Shown here in pieces: positions 35,935-42,561 of a DNA stretch of 64,000 nucleotides. Positions within the stretch are counted from its first letter, which is position 1; each line of letters opens with the position of its first letter. The notes under the pieces were generated by a model that had not been told where the DNA came from, did no database searches, and was given only the letters and a program-made list of their open reading frames with translations. The position numbers were made by a program, and so were the translations under genes. Source of the DNA: Rhodobacter sp. SY28-1 (GTDB lineage: Bacteria > Pseudomonadota > Alphaproteobacteria > Rhodobacterales > Rhodobacteraceae); assembly GCF_005222785.1 (NCBI RefSeq), contig NZ_STGH01000003.1:806001-870000 (forward strand). The letters run 5' to 3'.

Positions 35935-36412
35935 TTTTTAGTGCGCCAAAAGGGTATCGATCCCACTGGCGTTCCTTACTCATTTCGTGCGTTGCGCTAG
36001 GAAACTTATTTATGAGAATATGCATACACATTCTCGCATGAGCTTCATCAGCAGTAAAAATTACCCAGGCTCGCTTAGTGCTTCTTGAGAAAGGGTGCGT
36101 CCTGTCAGGTTCGATGTCGTCTTTCAGACTCGATATAACCTGAAAGCGATAACGCCTCGCCACAACATCCGCACCAAGTCTATTGACGATACTAAACGCC
36201 CGATGGTGCGTATTGCCGACAACGCCGTAAATGCCTCTTCCGTTGAGGTCGAGAAAGCTGCCGTAGTGCGGAATATTGACGTCTTCCGCGTTCGAGTATG
36301 GCCCGAATGGTCCGGTTAGCGTTCCGTCCGGCTTCAACAATGATACCCGCAAGAGATACACGGCGTCCGGCCCTAGTGGCGGTTCGGTCAACGGTGAGAG
36401 TGGGGCGCTCAT
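35924..36412 (-). CDS. Unknown protein between the terminase subunit genes
   Basis: A 162-residue protein, MSAPLSPLTEPPLGPDAVYL..., with a central HHRAFSIVNRLGADVVARRY block and no recognised domain. It is locked between TerS (4-base overlap) and TerL (11-base overlap), a place often taken by an accessory packaging protein. Satellite packaging redirection factors can sit here, but that is inference only. Composition is AT-richer toward the 3' end. Confidence 0.6.
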   Translation of the reverse strand: MSAPLSPLTEPPLGPDAVYLLRVSLLKPDGTLTGPFGPYSNAEDVNIPHYGSFLDLNGRGIYGVVGNTHHRAFSIVNRLGADVVARRYRFQVISSLKDDIEPDRTHPFSRSTKRAWVIFTADEAHARMCMHILINKFPSATHEMSKERQWDRYPFGALKNDH

Positions 36413-36768
36413 TCGACTAGCCCTTTCAAGGTGGAGCGGATTTCACGGTCAAGGTGCGCAACGTCAGCCTTCGACAGGTGCGCTGCCATGCGGCCCGGTA
36501 TCGCCAGCATCGCGGCCCGGACGTCGCGTAGGACTCCTGCCCAGGCCCGTTCGACGGCTGCAGCCTCTAAGAGTTCACCGCCGCGGCGCGCGGTCTCTTG
36601 TTCGATCTTCTCTGCATCGGCCAAGGTGCGACGGAGTCGGGCTTCTGCAAGCTGGGCTTCAATGCTTCCCGCCTCAGGTGCGGGTTTTCGGGGACGGCCC
36701 GGGCGTCGAATGCCAACAAGCTCTTCAAGATCACGCTTACGGTCGCGCATTTTCGAGTCCCGATTCAT
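36409..36768 (-). CDS. Terminase small subunit (Nu1-like)
   Basis: A 119-residue DNA-recognition subunit of the packaging terminase. A basic N terminus (RRPGRPRKPAPEAG) precedes a long coiled helix (AQLAEARLRRTLADAEKIEQ) and the Nu1-type C-terminal segment (VLRDVRAAMLAIPGRMAAHL). It would recognise the pac or cos site of the element and hand DNA to TerL. It opens the terminase operon. Confidence 0.8.
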   Translation of the reverse strand: MNRDSKMRDRKRDLEELVGIRRPGRPRKPAPEAGSIEAQLAEARLRRTLADAEKIEQETARRGGELLEAAAVERAWAGVLRDVRAAMLAIPGRMAAHLSKADVAHLDREIRSTLKGLVE

Positions 36769-36880
36769 GTTTGGAAAATTCTGTGAAGCGTGAGGAGTCG
36801 GGGTCTATGTCCCCCCCGACACCCGCCCCACCGGGAAGGACCCATGTAGGGTGTCCCGGCACGCCTCTTGGCGCCTGCTT

Positions 36881-36910
36881 GTGTCTCTGTGTGTCTCTGT
36901 GTGTCACAGA
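36881..36910 (+). repeat. Three tandem 10-bp repeats upstream of the terminase operon
   Basis: Two perfect copies of gtgtctctgt are followed by a partial third, gtgtcacaga. The repeat lies between TerS and the unknown gene at 36904 and overlaps that gene's last codons. It could be a regulatory or packaging-recognition site, or a simple microsatellite. Confidence 0.4.
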
Positions 36911-37200
36911 AGACTCCGCGTGCGCTGATAGCGCTTCAGCCAATCATCGAATGGCATTGCTGCACGTAGGTGAGGCCCGGTTGCGAACATCTCCGGTTCA
37001 AAGCCGCGCTTCAGTGCTACCCGAGGGAGGTCTTCCATCCACACAAGATCAAAGGCTCCATCAACACGGGGGATGGACTCCAGAAGGTAGACCGGCACCT
37101 GAGCCCGATCGGGGGTATCGATGAACTGGCGTGCGCCCCGTTTGGGCGGGTTCCAGGCAAGGTGCGCTATCGGTCCGACGTTGTAGACGTTCAGCTTCAT
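36904..37200 (-). CDS. Small unknown protein of the element
   Basis: A 98-residue protein, MKLNVYNVGPIAHLAWNPPK..., ending FDDWLKRYQRTRSLL. The frame also allows a TTG start at 37221. The sequence looks like a folded small domain (VPVYLLESIPRVDGAFDLVW) but I recognise no family. It lies between the terminase operon and the putative origin region. Confidence 0.55.
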   Translation of the reverse strand: MKLNVYNVGPIAHLAWNPPKRGARQFIDTPDRAQVPVYLLESIPRVDGAFDLVWMEDLPRVALKRGFEPEMFATGPHLRAAMPFDDWLKRYQRTRSLL

Positions 37201-37555
37201 GAACGGATTCCATTCTGGCAAAGGGGGTCCCCAGCTTGATGGGGGTATCTGCGGGTTTGTGCGGGTTTCTTCGAAGGCCGATTGCAGAAACCTGCCCGAG
37301 AAAAACTTAATAAAAACATATATATAGTATATATGTATGTAGGTTTATGTAGTTGTTGCAGTGCTTCCCTGTGTGCCTGTGTTTTCGGATGAGTGTGCGG
37401 AGTCACTCGGTCCCGACCTCGGGGGCGCAAACCGTTGCAGAAACTACAGAAACCCCCGCATTGGCGATTAAGTAATTGATATCCATGTGTTTTTACGCGC
37501 AAGTATCTGCGAAAATCAGGTGCAGAAACGTTGAAAAAACCCCGCAATAACCCCT
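37201..37555. other. AT-rich repeat-bearing gap, candidate replication origin of the element
   Basis: This 355-base region next to the DUF3987 ATPase gene contains a very AT-rich core around 37305-37350 (alternating tatata) and three copies of tgcagaaac at 37283, 37436 and 37521, with a variant tacagaaac at 37445. The AT-rich core plus iteron-like repeats beside a replication ATPase suggest an origin. An open frame on the minus strand (37197-37559) crosses it but has poor coding character. Confidence 0.45.
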
Positions 37556-39103
37556 TCATCGCTGACTCTTCCGTGCTGAAATGTACTTCTCTTCGACGTA
37601 CACCTTGGTTGGACGCCCCCCTTTCGGGTTCACAGGTGCAGCCGCTGCGATCTGGTGTACCGATGCCAGGCGTTCGATTACTTCCTTGCGCTCTCTCTCA
37701 CTCAGCTTGTCGAACGGGGCGTACCGCCTGCACATCTGACTCATGGTGATGCCCTTGCCTTCCGTCTCGGCAATCATCTCCGCCAGGTGATCAGTAATCT
37801 TGATAAGTGCTGAGCCCCCTAGCTCAGAGGTCACATGCTCGACCATGCGCCGGGTGTAGAACTTCACATAATCCCACGCCCAATTCAGCTCCGGGGCGTC
37901 AATCTGATAGGTGTGGCCTTCCCGGTCCCCCGTCCTTTCATCGAGTGACAAGGCGACGATCAGGGCAATCCGCATGGCGAGTTCAACCGCGCGGCTCCAT
38001 TGCCCGTCCAGCTCTTGTTCCCTGAGATGGTTGCGCCATTCGACTTGGGTAGCCTTCATCTCTTGAAGCCGCTCTAGAGCCGCGGCGGTGAACTTCACAA
38101 CCGTCGGCTCGCAGACGTCCAAGGGATCTTCCCGGCCCGGGTCGCCGATCATGTCATCTGGCGCTGTGCCCTTGTTGCGCATCCATCGCTTGAGGCGTGT
38201 CGGGATAGGTCGCCACACCCGAGGCTCTTCCACCCGGAAAGGCAGGTCGCTGTAGACGACAAGGATCCGATTGAGGAAGCCCGAGTCCACGTCCCTGTGA
38301 GACAGTGCTTCAAAGAACGTTGATGCCGTCGACAGGCCAAGAAGGGTGATCGCAGGGCGCTCAACGCGGGCGCTGCGCATAGCTTCGATCTGTTCCCTGC
38401 TTTGACCCCTGATCGAATAGGACTGCGGCGAAATTCGAGTCCCCAACTTGGTCGTCGCTGACATGAGTATCTTGCGAGCGTCTCTTAGGTTGGTGCTGCC
38501 ACCGCTCTGCGTGGAGTTCATCAACATGCCAAATTCATCGACGACGGCTATATGCCGCGGCTGGCATTCCAGTTGCCCCATCACCGCAGCTTCGGACGCG
38601 TAGCCGCGTGGTCCGCTCAGATCGAGTCCAGCTTCTTTCAGGGCGTTGCCGATGAAGGTCTCTGCGTACTCTTTCCCGCAACCTGTCGGCCCGAGATTGG
38701 CGAGTTGTAGGGAGGTGTAGTTGCCGTGGTCGCTGACCCAGTACCGGCCGCAGATTACCGACCCAAGCGCGAGAGCTGTCTGTACCGCGAACTGCGGTTG
38801 GGTGGTCGTACTGCAAGCGTTGTAGTGGTCAACCGCTTGCCCCAGGACGCCCGGGATCATGAGAAGATGATTAGGAACATCATCGACCTTCAGGCGAGGA
38901 GGAACTCTAGCAGAGTTGAACTCTTGAAGGGGGTCCCAGGTTATCGCTTCCGGATACACCGGCTCGCGGGTTTCTTCCCGGTCGGGAACACGTCTGCGGG
39001 TTCGAGGTTGTTCATCGGACTCGCCCACTAGGCGCAAGATAGCCGCCCTGCGGTCTGGCCTTTCGCGTTGATCGGCGACGGCTGATGTTCTAGATTTAGG
39101 CAT
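37556..39103 (-). CDS. DUF3987-type ATPase (primase/helicase-associated), replication protein of the element
   Basis: A 515-residue protein with a RecA/AAA-like core. The P-loop is GPTGCGKE at residues 138-145, with Glu where Ser/Thr is usual, and Walker B is IAVVDEFGML (D189, E190). DUF3987 proteins are replication ATPases common in phages and satellites. The protein lacks an obvious primase domain. The start at 39103 is preferred over 39295 because the extra N terminus reads through the 3' end of the next gene. The AT-rich repeat region lies directly downstream. Confidence 0.75.
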   Translation of the reverse strand: MPKSRTSAVADQRERPDRRAAILRLVGESDEQPRTRRRVPDREETREPVYPEAITWDPLQEFNSARVPPRLKVDDVPNHLLMIPGVLGQAVDHYNACSTTTQPQFAVQTALALGSVICGRYWVSDHGNYTSLQLANLGPTGCGKEYAETFIGNALKEAGLDLSGPRGYASEAAVMGQLECQPRHIAVVDEFGMLMNSTQSGGSTNLRDARKILMSATTKLGTRISPQSYSIRGQSREQIEAMRSARVERPAITLLGLSTASTFFEALSHRDVDSGFLNRILVVYSDLPFRVEEPRVWRPIPTRLKRWMRNKGTAPDDMIGDPGREDPLDVCEPTVVKFTAAALERLQEMKATQVEWRNHLREQELDGQWSRAVELAMRIALIVALSLDERTGDREGHTYQIDAPELNWAWDYVKFYTRRMVEHVTSELGGSALIKITDHLAEMIAETEGKGITMSQMCRRYAPFDKLSERERKEVIERLASVHQIAAAAPVNPKGGRPTKVYVEEKYISARKSQR

Positions 39104-39170
39104 GGCGAAACTTGCTCTTTCGTCGTTGAATTGGACGGGCGGACCTGTGGCGGGTTCGCCCGTTTGCTTT

Positions 39171-39554
39171 TCAGAAGGTCCCCGGCCTTCCCTTGGGACG
39201 GTTGAAGCCGGGCACGTCATGCTTGGTGGCGAAGGCTTTGAAAATTGCCGCCGACTCCCGGTCGCGGCCCGCGTGGAACATGCGCGCCACTGCAAGAGCG
39301 GCGACGAAATCGGGCAGGTCTAGCCAAGGCTTTATCGACATGTTCGCGATGAGCCCGAGTTCGCCGGGTGCTAGCTCTGAGAGGTGGCGGGCGCTGATCG
39401 GATAGCGACCATCGCGGGCTTCAAGTCCAAAGCTGGTCACGGCCCACTGACGACCTTGCCAGATGATCGGCCCGAGGAGCTCTGCCGTCGTCTCAACAGG
39501 CGAAGAGTCATGCAAGTATGGCGGACGGTTGCCGCACCCTCTATGCTGCAGCAT
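39171..39554 (-). CDS. Unknown protein at the right end of the element
   Basis: A 127-residue protein, MLQHRGCGNRPPYLHDSSPV..., with a mid-section VTSFGLEARDGRYPISARHL and a basic tail (PGFNRPKGRPGTF). No family recognised. GGGAGA five bases before the ATG at 39554 supports this start; the frame extends further into the 12-bp repeats (39577-39600), which would be regulatory instead. As first gene after attR it could be an early regulator. Confidence 0.6.
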   Translation of the reverse strand: MLQHRGCGNRPPYLHDSSPVETTAELLGPIIWQGRQWAVTSFGLEARDGRYPISARHLSELAPGELGLIANMSIKPWLDLPDFVAALAVARMFHAGRDRESAAIFKAFATKHDVPGFNRPKGRPGTF

Positions 39555-39576
39555 GCCGATCTCCCATGGAAAAACG

Positions 39577-39600
39577 TGACACATTTTGTGACACATTTTG
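39577..39600 (+). repeat. Tandem 12-bp repeats inside attR (candidate integrase arm sites)
   Basis: Two perfect adjacent copies of tgacacattttg lie 67 bases inside the attR core. They match the pair near attL (26924-26947) in unit length, sequence and orientation. Confidence 0.6.
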
Positions 39601-39667
39601 GAAACGCTGAAAAATTTTATCCTTTATAATCAATAGTTTATGGATAAAGCGAAAGCCATATGGCGCA

Positions 39668-39681
39668 CTCACTGTCCGCCA
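39668..39681 (+). other. attR core (right 14-bp direct repeat)
   Basis: Identical to the tRNA-Ser(GGA) 3' end at 26850-26863 (ctcactgtccgcca), with different bases on both sides of the match. It marks the right limit of the element. Confidence 0.85.
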
Positions 39682-39781
39682 TAAAGCATTTTAAGCGATT
39701 GCATTGTTTCAGTTTTCGGATAAAGACTTCCGACTGCAAACATGAGTACCAACAACAGTTCTTGGCTTTCGAGTACCACGC

Positions 39782-39904
39782 ATGAGCGTGCTTGAACCTC
39801 GAAGTTTTCCGCTGATCCCAAACGGCCGAATTCGTCTTCCTGCACAATTTACTCCTATCGGCGTGAAATGCTCGCGCCTCTTTCCAGAAGTAGCTTTGGC
39901 ATGA
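39782..39904 (+). CDS. Short open frame in front of the alpA remnant
   Basis: A 40-codon frame, MSVLEPRSFPLIPNGRIRLP..., ends with a stop that overlaps the ATG of the AlpA-like remnant (ATGA at 39901). No clear ribosome-binding site. It may be a fragment of the same decayed mobile element or chance. Confidence 0.25.
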   Translation: MSVLEPRSFPLIPNGRIRLPAQFTPIGVKCSRLFPEVALA

Positions 39905-40167
39905 ATCAAGTCCTCCCACTCGAGAACCCCTTCCTCACGGACAAACAGTTTGCTGAGAGATAAGGAGTTTCCACCGACAGCATCTGGCGCTGGAAGTTGA
40001 ATGGCGACTTCGCCGCTCCCGTCCGGGTCGCGCCGAACTGCACCTGCTGGCGCATGCCTGACCTCCTGGAGCATGAGAGCCAGCTTCAAGCATGCTTCGC
40101 GATGAGCCTCTGCGGGCGAATCCTCCACTCCCATTCCGCCAAGATGAAAGAAGAGTTGCACAGTTGA
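39901..40167 (+). pseudogene. AlpA-family regulator, broken by an in-frame stop
   Basis: Reading from ATG 39901 gives MNQVLPLENPFLTDKQFAER, a TAA stop, then GVSTDSIWRWKLNGDFAAPV, RVAPNCTCWRMPDLLEHES and on to TGA at 40165. This is the winged-helix AlpA/excisionase motif (LTxKQxAERxGVSxxTIxRW...GxFPxPVR) with the stop at the position after AER where a Tyr or Phe codon is usual. It lies 220 bases outside attR, so it belongs to an older element at the same tRNA site or to a decayed right end. I see no other gene in 39682-40242. Confidence 0.7.
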
Positions 40168-40242
40168 GCCAATGTTGATGCATGTCATCGCGGAGATGTG
40201 GCTGGCCTGTCATTTGGCCCCCACTCTAGCGAGGCACAGGCA

Positions 40243-41988
40243 ATGAACGACCTTACTCTGCTGCAACAGCCGACGCGTTTTCTGTTCTTCACAGGCAAGG
40301 GTGGGGTGGGGAAGACCTCACTCAGCTGTGCTGCTGCCTTGACCATGGCCGATCAGGGCCAGCGGGTGCTGTTGGTCAGCACCGACCCCGCGTCGAACCT
40401 GGATGAGATGCTTGGCGTGAGACTGTCGGATCAGCCTGCTGCCATCCCCGGTGCCCACAACCTGTCTGCGATGAACATCGATCCCGACAAGGCAGCCGAG
40501 GACTATCGGCTCCGGGTTCTGGAGCAGTTGGGGCCGGGTGCTGCCGAGGCGGAGCGGGACACTGTGCGCGAGCAGCTTTCGGGGGCCTGCACGACCGAGA
40601 TTGCCGCCTTCGACGAATTCGTCGGGCTCCTGGCGGGCGATGCGGCAGAATATGACCACGTCATCTTCGATACGGCTCCGACCGGGCATACGCTTCGCCT
40701 TCTCAGCCTGCCACGCGCCTGGACCGGCTTTCTTCAGGGCAACGACCGAGGCGCGTCCTGTCTTGGTCCGCATTCCGGGCTGAAGATGCAGGAGGAACGC
40801 TTCCGCACTGCCCTCAAAACGCTGGGCGATCCGGCGACCACGTCCATCATTCTGGTGACACGAGCGGATCGTGGTGCCGTGCGTGAGGCGGCGCGGACCT
40901 CGGACGAGTTGCGGGCGCTTGGGCTGGGCAACCAGCAGCTTGTCGTCAATGGAGTCTTCCATGCTGCAGCCCACGGTGATGCGGTTGCGGACGGGCTTGC
41001 CCGTGACCATGCCGAGGTGATTGCGACCTTGCCGACGAACCTTGCCTCGTTGCCCAGAACGGAGGTGCCCCTGCGTTCTTTTGACATGGTGGGACTGCCT
41101 GCCTTGCGCGCCCTCTTCCGGGAGGAGACATCGGTAGGGGCGACGCCGACAGCTTCCGCTGATCTTGATGAACCCGGCCTGTCGATGATGGTTGACGCTC
41201 TGGCCAATACCGGGCGCGGGCTGGTGATGGTGATGGGCAAGGGTGGCGTAGGCAAGACGACGGTGGCTGCCGCGATTGCCGTCGGGCTGGTGAAGCGCGG
41301 GCATCGGGTGCACCTGACAACGACAGACCCCGCCGCCCATGTCTCGTTGGTGGTGGACGGCAGCCTTGACGGGCTGGTGGTGGACCGGATCGACCCCAGC
41401 ATCGAGACCGCGCGCTACATTGAAAAGGTCATGGCCACAAAGGGCCGCGATCTGGACGAGGCCGACCGCGCGCTGATGCGGGAAGACCTTGCCTCGCCCT
41501 GCACCGAGGAGGTGGCGGTCTTCCATGCCTTTTCGCGCATCGTGGCCGAGGCGCGGGGGGCCTTTGTCGTGATGGACACCGCGCCGACCGGGCATACGCT
41601 GCTGCTTCTGGACGCCACGGGCGCATACCACCGTCAGATGACGCAGGACATGGGACCGGTTCAGGGCCGGATCGTCACTCCGCTGATGCGTCTGCAGGAC
41701 CCTGACTATACGAAGGTCATTCTCGTGGCCCTGCCGGAGACGACTCCCGTCTCCGAAGCGGCCAGCCTGCAGGATGACTTGCGCCGCGCAAGGATCGAGC
41801 CCTGGGCCTGGGTGGTCAACAGGTCGCTGGCGCAAACAGGGACGACCGACCCCTTGCTGCAAAGGCGGATCAGGGGCGAGGCGGCTCAGATCGAACGCAT
41901 CCGCAGCGGGCTGGCGCAGCGCCTGTATCTGCTGCCCTTTCTCGCAGACCCGCCGGTCGGTATCCCGAGATTGCTGGCTCTGACCTGA
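40243..41988 (+). CDS. arsA: Arsenical pump-driving ATPase ArsA
   Basis: A 581-residue cytosolic ATPase made of two homologous halves. P-loops GKGGVGKT are at residues 18-25 and again near 337. The three As(III)-ligand cysteines known from E. coli ArsA have counterparts in LSGACTTEIAAF, GASCLGPHSG and LASPCTEEVAVF, and the DTAPTGHTLRLL signal-transduction motif is in both halves. It energises arsenite efflux by the permease, here probably the Acr3 protein at 49306. No arsD chaperone gene is visible. The start at 40243 follows GAGG. Confidence 0.93.
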   Translation: MNDLTLLQQPTRFLFFTGKGGVGKTSLSCAAALTMADQGQRVLLVSTDPASNLDEMLGVRLSDQPAAIPGAHNLSAMNIDPDKAAEDYRLRVLEQLGPGAAEAERDTVREQLSGACTTEIAAFDEFVGLLAGDAAEYDHVIFDTAPTGHTLRLLSLPRAWTGFLQGNDRGASCLGPHSGLKMQEERFRTALKTLGDPATTSIILVTRADRGAVREAARTSDELRALGLGNQQLVVNGVFHAAAHGDAVADGLARDHAEVIATLPTNLASLPRTEVPLRSFDMVGLPALRALFREETSVGATPTASADLDEPGLSMMVDALANTGRGLVMVMGKGGVGKTTVAAAIAVGLVKRGHRVHLTTTDPAAHVSLVVDGSLDGLVVDRIDPSIETARYIEKVMATKGRDLDEADRALMREDLASPCTEEVAVFHAFSRIVAEARGAFVVMDTAPTGHTLLLLDATGAYHRQMTQDMGPVQGRIVTPLMRLQDPDYTKVILVALPETTPVSEAASLQDDLRRARIEPWAWVVNRSLAQTGTTDPLLQRRIRGEAAQIERIRSGLAQRLYLLPFLADPPVGIPRLLALT

Positions 41989-42000
41989 GCTTGCCTCAGG
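41984..42000. terminator. Short hairpin between convergent arsA and the DUF2478 gene
   Basis: A 6-bp stem CCTGAG/CTCAGG with a 5-base loop lies across the arsA stop and before the DUF2478 stop. There is no T tract, so termination activity is uncertain. Confidence 0.3.
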
Positions 42001-42508
42001 CTGGCAGACGGACCACGCCCGCAAGGCACCAGTCGGCGACCGCCTCGGCACTGGTGGGAAGACCCTGGATGTCTTCCTCGGCAAAGGACAGGAGAGCCGC
42101 AAGGTTCAGTCCGTTCACCCCGACAAGCACCGACAAGCCACGATGCAGGGCTTCGGCGATCACCGGGGCAAGCCCCTTGCCCTCGGCCTCGCGCTTGCCG
42201 AACTTGTTGACGATCAGGATGTCCGCGCCGTCCAGCCTGCGTTCGACTTCATGCACGGTCTGTTCGAGCGCACCACTGTCTAGGATGCAGCCACGCGCCA
42301 ATTCGCCCCGGTCCTCGCTGATGCGGACAACAGGGCCATCGGGCAGGACCCGCAGGTCCATGTCGCATTTCTTGCGGTTGGGGCGTTCGTGGTTCGACTG
42401 CACGGTTCCGGCGAGCCGCAGACCTTCGGCGGTCAGCCGGTCCGCGACCTCGGCGATCAGCTGGTCAGTTCGGCCCCTGCCTTGCAGGCTGATATAGGCT
42501 ATGCGCAT
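41996..42508 (-). CDS. DUF2478-family protein (NTPase-like), arsenite-oxidase cluster
   Basis: A 170-residue cytosolic protein beginning MRIAYISLQGRGRTDQLIAE, with DGADILIVNKFGKREAEGKG as a second conserved block. The DUF2478 family often lies beside molybdenum-enzyme or molybdate-transport genes and may be an NTPase, but the function is not established. Here it is 54 bases downstream of the molybdoenzyme gene aioA, after a strong hairpin. A role in Mo-cofactor supply or AioA maturation is a reasonable inference. GGAGGG before the ATG supports the start. Confidence 0.8.
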   Translation of the reverse strand: MRIAYISLQGRGRTDQLIAEVADRLTAEGLRLAGTVQSNHERPNRKKCDMDLRVLPDGPVVRISEDRGELARGCILDSGALEQTVHEVERRLDGADILIVNKFGKREAEGKGLAPVIAEALHRGLSVLVGVNGLNLAALLSFAEEDIQGLPTSAEAVADWCLAGVVRLPA

Positions 42509-42527
42509 CTTTCCCTCCCGCGTCGAA

Positions 42528-42556
42528 AGGCCCGCCCGGAGTGACCGGGCGGGCCT
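42528..42556 (-). terminator. Strong hairpin downstream of aioA
   Basis: A perfect 12-bp GC-rich stem (aggcccgcccgg/ccgggcgggcct) with a 5-base loop lies between the aioA stop and the DUF2478 start. No long T run follows, so it may terminate partially or stabilise the aioBA transcript, letting DUF2478 be expressed at lower level. Confidence 0.6.
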
Positions 42557-42561
42557 GGTCT

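Larger units (their letters stand above)
26850..39681. mobile_element. Integrated 12.8-kb element with capsid and packaging genes but no tail genes (putative capsid-forming phage satellite)
   Basis: The element is bounded by 14-bp direct repeats (ctcactgtccgcca) at the 3' end of tRNA-Ser and at 39668. From left: integrase (plus), then on the minus strand a small protein, DUF2190, gpW-like connector, protease-capsid fusion, portal, an unknown, DUF2806, TerL, an unknown, TerS, an unknown, a DUF3987 ATPase and an unknown. One tiny plus-strand gene is in the middle. The only head-assembly, packaging, integration and replication functions are all present and appear intact. Tail, lysis and classical repressor genes are absent. 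This composition is that of cf-PICI-type satellites; a deletion derivative of a prophage is the alternative. Confidence 0.75.

Noticed and set aside
37197-37559. Minus-strand frame of 120 codons whose ATG overlaps the DUF3987 stop (ATGA)
   Set aside because: It crosses the AT-rich repeat region; predicted protein has erratic composition and no recognisable fold. I treat the region as a candidate origin instead.
39709-40188. 159-codon minus-strand frame right of attR
   Set aside because: It is antisense to the AlpA remnant, which is recognisable; no motif is seen in this frame.
40318-42102. 594-codon minus-strand frame opposite arsA
   Set aside because: Antisense shadow of a well-supported ArsA; Arg/Gln/His-rich composition is typical of a shadow.
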